From contig JAJDEH010000068.1 of the NCBI GenBank assembly GCA_029259935.1, positions 19,271-83,270 on the forward strand: a DNA stretch of 64,000 nucleotides, read 5' to 3'. Below, in pieces: positions 8,109-16,933 of the stretch; within the stretch, counting starts at the first letter, position 1, and each line of letters opens with the position of its first letter. Origin of the DNA: Planctomycetota bacterium (GTDB lineage: Bacteria > Planctomycetota > Planctomycetia > Pirellulales > Pirellulaceae). Made by a program: the position numbers and the translations under genes. The notes under the pieces are model-generated. The model saw nothing but the letters and a program-made list of their open reading frames with translations, made no database searches and was not told where the DNA came from.

Positions 8109-8546
8109 ATGCGTGCTGATATGAATCTCTGGAAGATTACACTTTGCATATTCCTGACACTGGACGTCGTCGGTGTTGTGTCGCTTATCCGAAACGCGTA
8201 CGTAAAAGTCTACGTACAAGGAAGAACTCTCGGAAATTGGCTCTCCGGACTGCGCATCGGGTCGGTGGTCGGGACGGTGATATTCGGGGTACCATTTTTC
8301 GCCGCAAGTTGGCTTGCCTCCAGCGGACAATTGATTTACCTGTTCCTTGGCTTGGCGATTGGGACGTGCATGCCACTGTGGCTTGATTGTCTACTTACTC
8401 TGCGCCACGCAATACGAGCAGATTCCTACAATGCCGGCAAAGAAGGTCGCCAAAGCAGCAAATTCTGGCAAGTCTTGGGGCTCCTGGTTTGCCTTGGGGT
8501 CGTGTTCGTAGTGTTCCTTTGGCTTTCCTTCAAGGCGGCGCCTTGA
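8109..8546 (+). CDS. Four-helix hypothetical membrane protein upstream of the TIR gene
   Basis: 145 residues with about four hydrophobic helices (near residues 6-28, 46-66, 72-95 and 122-142). No family recognised. The ATG at 8121 is an alternative start in the same frame. It ends 11 bases before the start of the TIR-domain gene on the same strand, so the two are very likely co-transcribed and may act together in the membrane. Confidence 0.65.
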   Translation: MRADMNLWKITLCIFLTLDVVGVVSLIRNAYVKVYVQGRTLGNWLSGLRIGSVVGTVIFGVPFFAASWLASSGQLIYLFLGLAIGTCMPLWLDCLLTLRHAIRADSYNAGKEGRQSSKFWQVLGLLVCLGVVFVVFLWLSFKAAP

Positions 8547-8557
8547 TTCTGATACCC

Positions 8558-9883
8558 ATGAATGGATCGCTGGATATCAAAAGACGTGGCAAGCCTTACG
8601 TTTTCGTGAGTTATAGATCCCTTGACGTCCATCTAGTTCGGCCCGTTGTCGAACTGCTTATTGCGTCTGGAATCCCAGTCTGGTTCGCCGAGTATGAGAT
8701 CCTGCTCGCAAATCGGTCCGAATTTCGCCAGGCATTTTTATCCGGTGCGAGAAATGCCCAAAAATCGATCGCCTTCACTCGACCTGAGTACTGGGAGTCG
8801 GAGCATACTTGTGAGGAACTGCGTGAACTCCTCGAAACGGAGACGCCGGTCCTGGATGTTCGGCTGCGGCCTTCGACACTCGCGGCCGCTGCGTCGGACG
8901 AGGCGAAGCATCTACTTGGACGGCTTCACGCTGAGTCCTGCGGCGTGCTTGACTGTCAAAATCCTCCGGAGGTCGCAACAGTACTCGACTTCATGAGTGA
9001 AAGTTATGGTCTCGACGTGTCGCAAGTCGAGCCAAATCAGGCCACGCATTCCATGCCACGTGAGTTTTTCCTGGGACGAAGCGACTCCTTTTTGCTGGAT
9101 ATTGGCGACTGGGCCGTTGTCGATGCACGCCATCGGGCTGAACTCGACATTCGAGAGTACACTCCCTCATTCCCAAGGCATCCTCGCTGGCGAATCGCGG
9201 ATTCTCCGCCACGGTACGACGAAGGGATCCCGGCATCCGCCGGAGTTGACGCCAGTATTCTCTTTCAGCAGCGCCATCAGGACAGCGATCTACAGTTGAG
9301 CGTGCATCCGGGCCCCTGGACGTCGAACGCGTTCTTTGACAGCGTTCCCTTGAACGATGATCGAAGCACACTCGATCGCATGGCAGAGGTCGCGTCGGAT
9401 TACTTGGCTGAAGACCTGCCGGAGGCCGAGTGTTTCGGCGCGCATTTGGTACTGGACGGGGAGGAAGGCCATCTGGCGTTTTCCTATTCGCTTGAGGGTG
9501 GCAAGTTCTGGGCACGCAAATATGTAATACACGCCAAGCCGTCCAATGAAGAAATGGAATTGGCATTCACCTTCAACCTTCGCGGCAGCCTTGAGGAATT
9601 TCTACGCGTGGTTCATCTTGCGGATGAGACGGTCAGTTCGTTGGCTTGGAATCCGACCAGTACTGACTTGTTCGGACCGAGACTGCCGCTGGTCAAGTTG
9701 CTGTACGCGCTACCATTTTTCGCGGCCGGTCTGCTCTTCTTCTTGCTCGTGGCGTGGCCCATCGGGTTGCCATCGCTTGCCGCCGTCGCGTTATCCGCCA
9801 TCTTTGGAGGGGGGGCGGGAGCGGCGCTCGTTCCGTTCGTCACAAAAGCGGCCCGCCGGATTAGTAAGACGCGTCGCCGCTAG
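8558..9883 (+). CDS. TIR-domain membrane protein
   Basis: 441 residues from the ATG at 8558, chosen because the TIR domain begins within 15 residues of it. Residues about 12-110 form a TIR domain: PYVFVSYRSLD (box 1), IPVWFAEYEIL (strand B region), IAFTRPEYWESEHTCEEL (the W..xC.xEL region where the catalytic glutamate of NADase TIRs lies; E87 here). A middle domain of about 250 residues is unrecognised. The last 65 residues contain two hydrophobic helices (about 380-405 and 407-428) and a basic tail. TIR domains of bacteria often hydrolyse NAD+ in immune systems, and others only mediate binding. The membrane end and the paired upstream membrane gene would suit a signalling or defence effector; this is inference. 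Confidence 0.78.
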   Translation: MNGSLDIKRRGKPYVFVSYRSLDVHLVRPVVELLIASGIPVWFAEYEILLANRSEFRQAFLSGARNAQKSIAFTRPEYWESEHTCEELRELLETETPVLDVRLRPSTLAAAASDEAKHLLGRLHAESCGVLDCQNPPEVATVLDFMSESYGLDVSQVEPNQATHSMPREFFLGRSDSFLLDIGDWAVVDARHRAELDIREYTPSFPRHPRWRIADSPPRYDEGIPASAGVDASILFQQRHQDSDLQLSVHPGPWTSNAFFDSVPLNDDRSTLDRMAEVASDYLAEDLPEAECFGAHLVLDGEEGHLAFSYSLEGGKFWARKYVIHAKPSNEEMELAFTFNLRGSLEEFLRVVHLADETVSSLAWNPTSTDLFGPRLPLVKLLYALPFFAAGLLFFLLVAWPIGLPSLAAVALSAIFGGGAGAALVPFVTKAARRISKTRRR

Positions 9884-9889
9884 TTCTTC

Positions 9890-10807
9890 TCAAGCCGCGT
9901 GATGGGATGAGTTGACTTCCGAGAGAGTGTGCTGCAGCGACTGTTCGTTGACGGCAATGACGGTCAGACGATGCCGGTCGGCATATTCAATCACCTGGGG
10001 CTGGTCGATGATGATCGTCTTGTCGGCTTCGACCGCCAGAACCTGACCTCCTGCCGCCACCAATGTTTCGAGCGTTCCCAGGCCGATGGTGGGAACGTCG
10101 AACCGCATGTCTTGTTGCGGCTTGGCGACTTTCACCACGGTGAATCCTCCCCGTGGACATAATTCGCCAGTACGTTGAATGCACTGGTCGGTGCCTTCCA
10201 TCGCCTCGACCGCAATCGCCACGCGGTCTCGGACGGCTACCGATTGGCCGACGTCCAGCCGACCCATTTCCTTGGCCAGATTCCAGCCGAAGAGGATATC
10301 CTTGTGTTCAAAGGCGGTTACCTTGCGACGCGTTAACCGGCCCTCGCCAACGAGCAACTCCGGGGCGAAGTCGGTGGCCGGGGCAAAACGAATTCCGTCT
10401 CTGCCAAATTCATTGACAAACGCGTTGAGCATGGTGTCGTCCTTGAGGTCCTTGGTACGACTGAAGAAAAATGGAAAGGCAGCTCGAAAGCCGCGAAGGT
10501 CGGGCAGATGCCGAATCCAAGCCACACCCTGATACAGCAACAGATGTTTGAAAATCTTGCCGGCCATCGTCGCGCACTTGATGCCGCGCCGGCGAAGGTA
10601 GCGAATCTGCGCGCCAAGCCGCGCAATCCCAAACGTGCGAAAATCCGCGCAGATGTTCGCCAGCTCTGGGTCGGCATGATTCTTGATGCCCAGGCAATAA
10701 ACCTCAAAGCCTTGGCTTCGAAGTGTTTTCGCGACGACGATTGGATACCGGCCCCAACCAGCGATCAAGCCGATTTTCTTTGGAGCTGGGTCAGGCACTG
10801 TTTCCAC
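9890..10807 (-). CDS. lpxI: UDP-2,3-diacylglucosamine pyrophosphatase LpxI
   Basis: 305 residues of the LpxI (DUF1009) family. Recognised by IGLIAGWGRYPIVVAKTLRSQG at the N-terminus (only the start quoted: IGLIAGWGRYP), the ATMAGKI segment, GRLTRRKVT, and the C-terminal half with TDQCIQRTG, VVKVAKPQQDMRFDVPTIG and VLAVEADKTIIID. LpxI cleaves UDP-2,3-diacylglucosamine to lipid X and UMP in the cytoplasm, the step done by LpxH in E. coli. The start is a GTG at 10807; no better start is seen before the GLIAGWG motif. The gene is convergent with the TIR gene, six bases from its end, and 189 bases downstream of lpxD on the same strand. Confidence 0.9.
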   Translation of the reverse strand: METVPDPAPKKIGLIAGWGRYPIVVAKTLRSQGFEVYCLGIKNHADPELANICADFRTFGIARLGAQIRYLRRRGIKCATMAGKIFKHLLLYQGVAWIRHLPDLRGFRAAFPFFFSRTKDLKDDTMLNAFVNEFGRDGIRFAPATDFAPELLVGEGRLTRRKVTAFEHKDILFGWNLAKEMGRLDVGQSVAVRDRVAIAVEAMEGTDQCIQRTGELCPRGGFTVVKVAKPQQDMRFDVPTIGLGTLETLVAAGGQVLAVEADKTIIIDQPQVIEYADRHRLTVIAVNEQSLQHTLSEVNSSHHAA

Positions 10808-10996
10808 GCATCCTTCCGTCCTTGGTCGTGTCCTTGGTCAGCAGAGTCATTCGCCACGATCGCGACGGAAAACGGTGACGAACTTCACGCGCTCCTGGTG
10901 TAGGGTCAAATCAAAAAAAGAGTCGGATAGCTGGTCCGTCACGGCTTCACTATTTGGTGCCCCAAAGGTATACGAAAACCAAACTGGGCCCACGCT

Positions 10997-12055
10997 CTAG
11001 GCGGCTTCTCGTGACGAACGGGATTCCATCTTTTCATTCATGCCTTCCACCTTGCGTTCGAGTTTCTGCAACTGTTTGCGAATCGCCGGCAACCGGCTGA
11101 ACGCGGCTTGCATGACCATCTGTTGGCGAAGGGGCGTACTAGGGATTCCCAAGTGCGATTCACCGGGAGGAATGTCCGCCATCACGCCCGACTTGGCAGC
11201 CACTACCGCCTGATCGCCGATGTTGACATGGTCGCCGATGCCAACTTGTCCCGCCATCACGACATAGTCACCAGTCGTACAGCTTCCGGCAATTCCAACA
11301 TGCGAACAGAGTAAATTGTGCCGGCCAATGAGGCAGTTGTGAGCGACCATCACTTGATTGTCGATTTTCGTTCCTTCGCCGATCAGCGTCGAGCCATACG
11401 TCCCGCGATCAATGGTTGAACAAGCGCCGATTTCGACATGCGACCGAATCTCGACGTTACCCAGTTGAGCGGACAATTCGTGACGCCCGTCCACCGTGTT
11501 GTATCCAAACCCATAAGCGCCGATCACGGCATTGGCATGAATGATACAGTGGTCGCCGATCACGGTGTTGTCGTAGATCACGGCATTGGGAAAGATCGTC
11601 ACGTGTTTTCCAATTTTGCAACCCGAAAGAATCCGCACGCCCGAGTGAACGGTCGATCCGTTGCCAATTTCCACGTCGTCTTCGATGTAAGCGGCCGGAT
11701 AGACGTCGACGTCGGTTCCCAGCTTGGCTTTGGAACTGATGTGCGCCACCGCGCTAATTCCAACTCGCGGCCGCTGCAATTCGGGACGAAAGATCTGAAC
11801 AATCTTGGCGAAAGCCTCGTGGACGTTTTCAACCGCGATGAAAGCAATTCCGGTCGGGTGAAAACGGGTCGGTACGACCACGGCGGCGGCGATACATGTT
11901 TCAAGTTCGCCCGTCAGTTTTTCATGGTCCGCGAGGGTAATGTCCGACGGCCCCGCGTCTCGAATGATGGCGGCACCCGTGATTTCGATCGCCCCGTCGC
12001 CAGTTAGTGAACCACCAACCAAGGTTGCCAATTGCTGCAAAGTAGTGCTGGTCAC
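10997..12055 (-). CDS. lpxD: UDP-3-O-(acyl)glucosamine N-acyltransferase LpxD
   Basis: 352 residues from a GTG at 12055, chosen because AGGAAAGG lies just upstream and the protein then aligns in length with E. coli LpxD (341 residues); the frame is open for 72 more codons upstream. The N-terminal uridine-binding domain (TTLQQLATLVGGSLTGDG) is followed by left-handed beta-helix hexapeptide repeats (residues about 105-300), the GFGY motif (182-185) and the catalytic His239 in NQVMVAHNCLIG. The C-terminus forms the usual helical tail with LRQQMVMQAAFSRLPAIRK. It transfers a 3-hydroxyacyl chain from ACP to the glucosamine amine in lipid A synthesis. With lpxI beside it, the organism should make lipid A. 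Confidence 0.93.
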   Translation of the reverse strand: MTSTTLQQLATLVGGSLTGDGAIEITGAAIIRDAGPSDITLADHEKLTGELETCIAAAVVVPTRFHPTGIAFIAVENVHEAFAKIVQIFRPELQRPRVGISAVAHISSKAKLGTDVDVYPAAYIEDDVEIGNGSTVHSGVRILSGCKIGKHVTIFPNAVIYDNTVIGDHCIIHANAVIGAYGFGYNTVDGRHELSAQLGNVEIRSHVEIGACSTIDRGTYGSTLIGEGTKIDNQVMVAHNCLIGRHNLLCSHVGIAGSCTTGDYVVMAGQVGIGDHVNIGDQAVVAAKSGVMADIPPGESHLGIPSTPLRQQMVMQAAFSRLPAIRKQLQKLERKVEGMNEKMESRSSREAA

Positions 12056-12333
12056 TCCGGAATCCTTTCCTGCAAAGTGAATCGCATCGAAGAGGCTGTG
12101 TTGGCTGGCACCCGCGCAGTGGGGAATGCGTGGCGCGCCGAAGCTCGGGGAGATATTAGCCGAACCAGGGCCGCGCGAACAAGAGAGATCAGCCGATCCG
12201 ACAAGAGGTTTGCATTCAGTCGCCGCTAGCAGCTTGTCCCCCGCGATGGGTCGCCCCCAAACGCCCCACACGCATTTGACTATAATTATCGCCGCCGCGA
12301 TGCACGAATGGACGAACAGACGAGACCTCCTTG

Positions 12334-13074
12334 ATGACCGCTAGTGATCAAACGCCATTGGCTTTCATGCTATCGTACGTGCGGCAGCACCGCTTTGCCG
12401 TGCTGCTGGTGGCGCTGTTGTTGCTCTTTGTCTACGGGCCGTTTGTCGAATTATTCGCCCCGCGTCTCAAGCCCATGGTGTCAAGAGTGGCCATTGGCGT
12501 GGCCTTTACTCTCTTGCTGTTGGCCGCGGTATTCACGGTCACCAACAAGGGACGATCATTTTGGACGGCGCTGTGGTTCGCGGTTCCGGCCATCATTCTC
12601 GAACTCTGCGATGTCGTGTTGTTTCGGGTGGAAACGCACGTCGCCAGTCACCTGCTGAGCGCGTTCTTTTTGAGCTATGTCATTCTGGTGCTGCTCAAGT
12701 TCATTTTTGAAAGCGAGCGCGTGACGACGAATACGATTTTCGCATCGCTGTGCGTCTACTTGCTGCTGGGGACGTTGTGGGCATTGGCATACTCGGTTCT
12801 GGAGACCTTCCAGCCCGGGGCCTTTCATTATTCGCTTGCGGCGGGCGACACGCGGGGCGCGATGCGTTTGGGTTCGGCGACGGCGGGACTCGAATTCTAT
12901 TTTAGTTTTGTAACCATGACGACGCTGGGGTACGGAGACATCGTGCCGGTGTCATCCGCCGCGCGGGCGTTGGTGACCCTTCAGGCAGTCGTCGGGCAGC
13001 TCTATCTGACCGTGCTGGTTGCCAGGATCGTCGGACTACACGTGGCGGATTCCGTGAGCCGAAGAAAGCGTTAG
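12334..13074 (+). CDS. Potassium-channel-like membrane protein (two-pore-helix ion channel domain)
   Basis: 246 residues with about six hydrophobic segments. The C-terminal pair flanks a pore loop with the selectivity filter TMTTLGYGDIVP, as in the Ion_trans_2 family of K+ channels; the signature TxGYGD is complete. The first four helices are not a voltage sensor with regular arginines. There is no RCK/TrkA-N domain, so gating is unknown. The ATG at 12334 is preferred over the TTG directly before it. The gene diverges from lpxD across 278 bases that should contain both promoters. Confidence 0.85.
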   Translation: MTASDQTPLAFMLSYVRQHRFAVLLVALLLLFVYGPFVELFAPRLKPMVSRVAIGVAFTLLLLAAVFTVTNKGRSFWTALWFAVPAIILELCDVVLFRVETHVASHLLSAFFLSYVILVLLKFIFESERVTTNTIFASLCVYLLLGTLWALAYSVLETFQPGAFHYSLAAGDTRGAMRLGSATAGLEFYFSFVTMTTLGYGDIVPVSSAARALVTLQAVVGQLYLTVLVARIVGLHVADSVSRRKR

Positions 13075-13319
13075 GCCAGGTTACTCGGACGGTCTCGGAC
13101 AGTGGTTCTCAAAGCATCAGGATTGACACCACCCCAGCAACCTGGAAGTCCCCATGATGAGCGGCGTTTCTCTTGGCCGCCGACCCTCCCGCGTGACGCG
13201 AAAGTAATTCATTAGATCGACGGCAAGATTGTCGATTGACGAGTGGAAACCGGCTATAACTAATTCCTAGCGCGGGGTTGGGATTAATCTGTAACGATGG
13301 CCAGGGAGTGAAAGAGACC

Positions 13320-13778
13320 ATGATGAACGTGAATGCCAAGTCAGGCGGGTCGGTCGTGAAGCTCGTTATTCGGATCGTGTTGGTGCTTGTCCTGCTTGTC
13401 GCGGTTATCGCGCTGGGCCTGGACGTTCTCTGCCGATCTCAATCGAGCGCTGCGTATCAGAAGCTCCAAGACTTGTGGAATACGCCCCAGACCGAGGCGG
13501 TAACGCCGGAAGTTGTCGAAAAGATGGTCGGTCGCGCCCCGGATTCCGATGAGATTCCCGCCGAGGGTTCTTTTGTTCAGGTTTATACTTGGCGAGGATT
13601 GGCTCGCTCGTATAAGGTCTACGTCGCGTACCGCTACGACGTTGCTTTCGAAGACGGTGAGTCAAAGCTAGTCCATCATCTGGAAAACATTTCGTTGAAT
13701 GAGCCGCTGGGCGGTGGCGGAGGAGAAATGGAGCCAAACGGTGGCGACCCCGCAGTCCAAGGGACGGGGCAACCGTAG
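13320..13778 (+). CDS. Hypothetical single-pass membrane protein
   Basis: 152 residues with an N-terminal anchor (residues about 13-38, VVKLVIRIVLVLVLLVAVIA), then a soluble extracytoplasmic domain with YTWRGLARSYKVYVAYR and a glycine-rich end (LGGGGGEM). No family recognised. ATG at 13320 (a second one at 13323) follows CCAGGGAGTGAAAGAG. The VTPEVVEKMVGRAP segment followed by a short beta-rich piece is similar in style to small lipoprotein-like SmpA/OmlA folds, but this is only an impression. Confidence 0.6.
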   Translation: MMNVNAKSGGSVVKLVIRIVLVLVLLVAVIALGLDVLCRSQSSAAYQKLQDLWNTPQTEAVTPEVVEKMVGRAPDSDEIPAEGSFVQVYTWRGLARSYKVYVAYRYDVAFEDGESKLVHHLENISLNEPLGGGGGEMEPNGGDPAVQGTGQP

Positions 13779-13907
13779 GGCCAATCCTCGCACTCACGCA
13801 TACCCCGCCACGAAATCACCTAGCGTCAACCTCTGCTCTGGCGGATAGGGCGGAAAAAACGCTTGCTTGAGAGTTGCGGTCGCGAGGAGCGACGTTGCAA
13901 TCCAACA

Positions 13908-14537
13908 TCAGCGGGGTGCCAGCCCCAACAAGGCCTCCAGGCAAATCCGCGACCAACTCTCAAATCCGTCGGTGTCCTGAACCAAGCTATCCACGCTTTC
14001 AAAACCGGCGTCGACGATTTCGCTTTCAGCCGGCTTTACATTCGGCGACTCGACATCGAAGAAGTGGACGACGCCCAGGTGAACCTTGCCCACTTCGGTT
14101 TCATCATCGTTGATCAAACCCACGCATTGCTGTCGATACTCGGTACCGATCACGACCTCTTCGGCAATCTCGCGCCGCAGTCCTTCGTCGTACGGATTGA
14201 CATCGTCGATTTCCGCGTCGTCCGATGAAATGTGTCCGCCGATGCCGATACTTCGTTTGCTGTGCAACCGAGCTTCACCTTGGCCCTTGCCGCGCGTGTA
14301 CTGAAACACGCTCTGCCGGCCAGCATCGTCGGTATGACGAAAGATGACGTACGGGATCAACTGTTTGAAACTTGGATCGACTTCCATTTCGCCGCGTGGC
14401 CGATAGCTGGTGTGTTCCGGGCTGAGCAACTCCTCTAAATACCGCTCGACATCGCCCGAAAATCCTTGAAAGTGCCCGAGGCCGTGAAAAACCGCCGTGG
14501 GAACGACAAGCACATGTTCCGTCTGTACGAGCGACAT
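13908..14537 (-). CDS. Divergent Nudix-fold hydrolase-like protein
   Basis: 209 residues. The segment GGHISSDDAE (100-109), then EGLRREIAEEV (118-128) matches a Nudix box G-x5-E-x7-R-E-U-x-E-E-x-G-U with an insertion between the glycine and the helix. REIAEE carries the metal-binding glutamates. The flanks also fit: a strand QLIPYVIFRH before, and KVHLGVVHFFDVE after it. Nudix enzymes cleave nucleoside diphosphates linked to another group; substrate unknown, and phosphoesterase activity on other compounds is possible. ATG at 14537. It precedes no obvious partner: the 15-base tandem repeat region and queA lie upstream. Confidence 0.75.
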   Translation of the reverse strand: MSLVQTEHVLVVPTAVFHGLGHFQGFSGDVERYLEELLSPEHTSYRPRGEMEVDPSFKQLIPYVIFRHTDDAGRQSVFQYTRGKGQGEARLHSKRSIGIGGHISSDDAEIDDVNPYDEGLRREIAEEVVIGTEYRQQCVGLINDDETEVGKVHLGVVHFFDVESPNVKPAESEIVDAGFESVDSLVQDTDGFESWSRICLEALLGLAPR

Positions 14538-14640
14538 GGTCGAATCCTTTCCTTGATCGAAAGCTACCTTGGCAGGGAGTGCATTGAATCGCTATCAGGT
14601 ACAAACTTACCACCGACGCGCCGGCCACACCATCCCCTGC

Positions 14641-14727
14641 GCGGTGTTGTCGTGAGCGGTGTTGTCGTGAGCGGTGTTGTCGCGAGCGGTGTTGTCGCGA
14701 GCGGTGTTGTCGCGAGCCGTATCGTCG
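14641..14727. repeat. 15-base tandem repeat, five full copies plus a partial one
   Basis: Unit GCGGTGTTGTCGTGA/GCGGTGTTGTCGCGA in five perfect-length copies from 14641 to 14715, then a degraded sixth. The first two copies carry TGA and the last three CGA, so the array grew in two steps. Both strands are free of stops in some frames (VVVSG/VVASG or TTPLA), but no gene start or family supports translation. It lies in the 220-base gap between queA and the Nudix-like gene. Confidence 0.9.
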
Positions 14728-14757
14728 CGCGGCAACGCATTTTCCTCAATCGATTTC

Positions 14758-15804
14758 TCACAAGATCACCATCGCATCGCCATAGCTGAAAAAACGGTAC
14801 TCTTCCCGGATTGCCTCGTCGTATGCCCGACGCATCAAGTCGTCACCACCGAACGTACGCACCAGAACGAGCAAGGAGGATTTCGGCAAATGAAAATTTG
14901 TCATCAGTGCATCCACGGCGTGGAATTCATACGGCGGACGAATGAACAGATCGGTCTTGCCTTCCCAGGGCGCGAGCGTTCCCTGTCCGGCCGCCGTTTC
15001 CAACATGCGAACCACCGTGGTGCCCACGCACACCACACGACCTTGGCTGGCTTTAATTTGATTCAATTGATCCGCTACATCGGCGGTGACGCGTCCCCAT
15101 TCTTCGTGCATCACGTGTTCATCGACGCGCTGCGCCGAGATTGGACGAAACGTCCCCATGCCCACATGCAACGTGACCTTGGCGATGGCAACGCCGCGAT
15201 TGGAAATCTGTTCCAATAGTTGTGCGGTGAAATGCAGTCCGGCCGTCGGCGCGGCGACCGCACCCGGCTGTTCGGCGAACACCGTTTGATAGGTTTCCCG
15301 GTCCGCGTCTTCCATCTCGCCGTCGCGGATATAGTGCGGTAGCGGAACGCGCCCAATCCGCTCCAAAATTTCGACGGCTGCTTCGTTCGAATCGGGTCGC
15401 GCGGCCCACGTTCCGTCGTCAAACTTTTTCAGCATTCGTAGACGCAGTTCATCGTGGCCGGCGCGATCCTGCAAGGTGACCGTCTCGCCTTCGCGCAATT
15501 TACCTCGAGTCTTGGACATCAAATGCCAATTACCGCCGCCGTCCGATTCCAAATACAAGCCGAACCAGCGTCCGCCCGTATCCGACCGCACTCCCACCAA
15601 CCGTGCCGGCACGACACGTGTATCGTTCAGCACGAGACCGTCGCCGGGATGCAAAAGGTCGGGAAAATCACGAACATGGGCGTGCGTAATGGAATCACTA
15701 CGGCGATCGACGACCAACAGGCGGGCATCCGACCGAGTCACCAACGGCCGTTGCGCGATCAGTTCGATGGGAAGTTCGTAATCGTAGTGCGAGAGTTCGG
15801 TCAT
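14758..15804 (-). CDS. queA: tRNA preQ1(34) S-adenosylmethionine ribosyltransferase-isomerase QueA
   Basis: 348 residues from the ATG at 15804, where the family's N-terminus begins (MTELSHYDYELPIELIAQRP). Family signatures seen: RDFPDLLHPGDGLVLNDTRV, the PTAGLHFT motif, LHVGMGTFRP, and TNFHLPKSSLLVLV near the end. QueA moves the ribosyl part of S-adenosylmethionine to preQ1 in tRNA and rearranges it to epoxyqueuosine, in queuosine synthesis at the wobble base. It stands alone here; no tgt or queG is near. GAGAG lies about 13 bases before the ATG. The open frame continues 56 codons upstream without support. Confidence 0.94.
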   Translation of the reverse strand: MTELSHYDYELPIELIAQRPLVTRSDARLLVVDRRSDSITHAHVRDFPDLLHPGDGLVLNDTRVVPARLVGVRSDTGGRWFGLYLESDGGGNWHLMSKTRGKLREGETVTLQDRAGHDELRLRMLKKFDDGTWAARPDSNEAAVEILERIGRVPLPHYIRDGEMEDADRETYQTVFAEQPGAVAAPTAGLHFTAQLLEQISNRGVAIAKVTLHVGMGTFRPISAQRVDEHVMHEEWGRVTADVADQLNQIKASQGRVVCVGTTVVRMLETAAGQGTLAPWEGKTDLFIRPPYEFHAVDALMTNFHLPKSSLLVLVRTFGGDDLMRRAYDEAIREEYRFFSYGDAMVIL

Positions 15805-16468
15805 GCAGGCGATTCTCTCGTAGCGGGAGGAATTGGTAAATCCGGGTTCCCCACGCCGCTTGGCGCGAGGCGGCGACACAGCCTTCAAATTGTTTTCCGT
15901 CCGCGTCATATCGTGCCCCGAAAACGTGCCCATTGCCCTTGCCCATCCATTCATTGTAGCGCGGGAAGGCAACTCGGCTAGTGTTTCGTTCCGCCGGCGG
16001 CGTCCCGTGTCTAACCTGCCCGCTCAGTTGCGCGCCGCATGAACTTGCCACTTCAGCCTGACGGCGCTACTCCCAAATGGCCACGCGCCCCAAGTTGCCC
16101 GGAAGCGGGGCAACTCGAAGAGTGTAACATACGCCCCTCGGCAAAAACTCTCTTGATTCGCCTGCGTGACACTGCCCTAAATAAAAGTTGCAAAACGAGT
16201 TAGCCGCGACGCTGCCCCATCTTGGCGTGTAAACCGGCTGTCAAATCGTTTGCGATTTTGCAATCATTTCAAACTGGGTAGGCACGGCCTACTTGTTCCG
16301 CGTTTCATGTCATCGGTTGGCCGTGGGCCGCTTGGAAGTAGAGCCCGGATGACAACCGAAGATGTTCTCACTTTATCATTTTACGACATCCACGCCGACG
16401 GTATAGATTCGACCGACCAAGGCACGACTGCTAGTTCGGATCGCGGGACGACACTTCCACAAGCGGGG
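15805..16468. other. Gene-free stretch
   Basis: 664 bases upstream of queA with no supported gene. A short plus-strand reading frame at 16250-16507 has low-complexity, family-free content and overlaps the small zinc-ribbon gene at its end. The queA promoter should be within the first 150 bases. Confidence 0.5.
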
Positions 16469-16726
16469 CTAGTTCATTACCGCGATGAGCCAGAAGACAA
16501 ACGCTAAGAGTACGATGGCCCCAATCACCAAAGCAGCGGAACCAAGCAGCATTTTACTTCGTACTTCTGGGGGAAATTCACGTCGGGCAATCTTGCCACA
16601 TATGGCGCATTGAAAGGACCCGAACGCCGCGTAAAAGAGCGCGCCGACCAAGCCCCCGCTGATCTGCGCACCCGTGCTTTTGCCTCTTTGAACCGGTTCG
16701 CCACATCGTGGACATTGGTAACTCAC
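16469..16726 (-). CDS. Small zinc-ribbon membrane protein
   Basis: 85 residues. Two cysteine pairs, CPRC (5-8) and CAIC (40-43), can bind one zinc; a hydrophobic patch lies between them (GGLVGALFYAAFGSF) and a strong membrane helix at the C-terminus (residues about 60-83). The GTG start has AGGAG seven bases upstream, which decides it. No family recognised beyond 'zinc-ribbon plus transmembrane', a common type of small planctomycete protein. Confidence 0.68.
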   Translation of the reverse strand: MSYQCPRCGEPVQRGKSTGAQISGGLVGALFYAAFGSFQCAICGKIARREFPPEVRSKMLLGSAALVIGAIVLLAFVFWLIAVMN

Positions 16727-16806
16727 TGATCTGCTCCTGCTGGCAAATGAACAAACCGAAAATTGTAATCGAAGAAAACGGCGTTGAAATCCACGGTCCT
16801 CTCTTT

Positions 16807-16872
16807 GTTACCATGGTGTTCGCGGCGATGTTACCATGGTGTGCGCCGCGATGTTAGCCTTACGGCCGCGAT
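16807..16872. repeat. 23-base tandem repeat, two copies and a degraded third
   Basis: GTTACCATGGTG-ttcgcggcgat at 16807-16829, a near copy at 16830-16852, and a shortened third at 16853-16872 that keeps GTTA and CCGCGAT. It lies in the intergenic region between two divergent small membrane protein genes, where a promoter would be expected. Confidence 0.8.
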
Positions 16873-16933
16873 GTTCGTGAGGAGCCGAAAGTTCGATGTC
16901 CGCAACGCTGCCCGGTCGCCTGAAAGATCCGTC

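Noticed and set aside
16250..16507. Small plus-strand frame of 85 codons
   Set aside because: Overlaps the end of the zinc-ribbon gene, has no start signal and no family resemblance.
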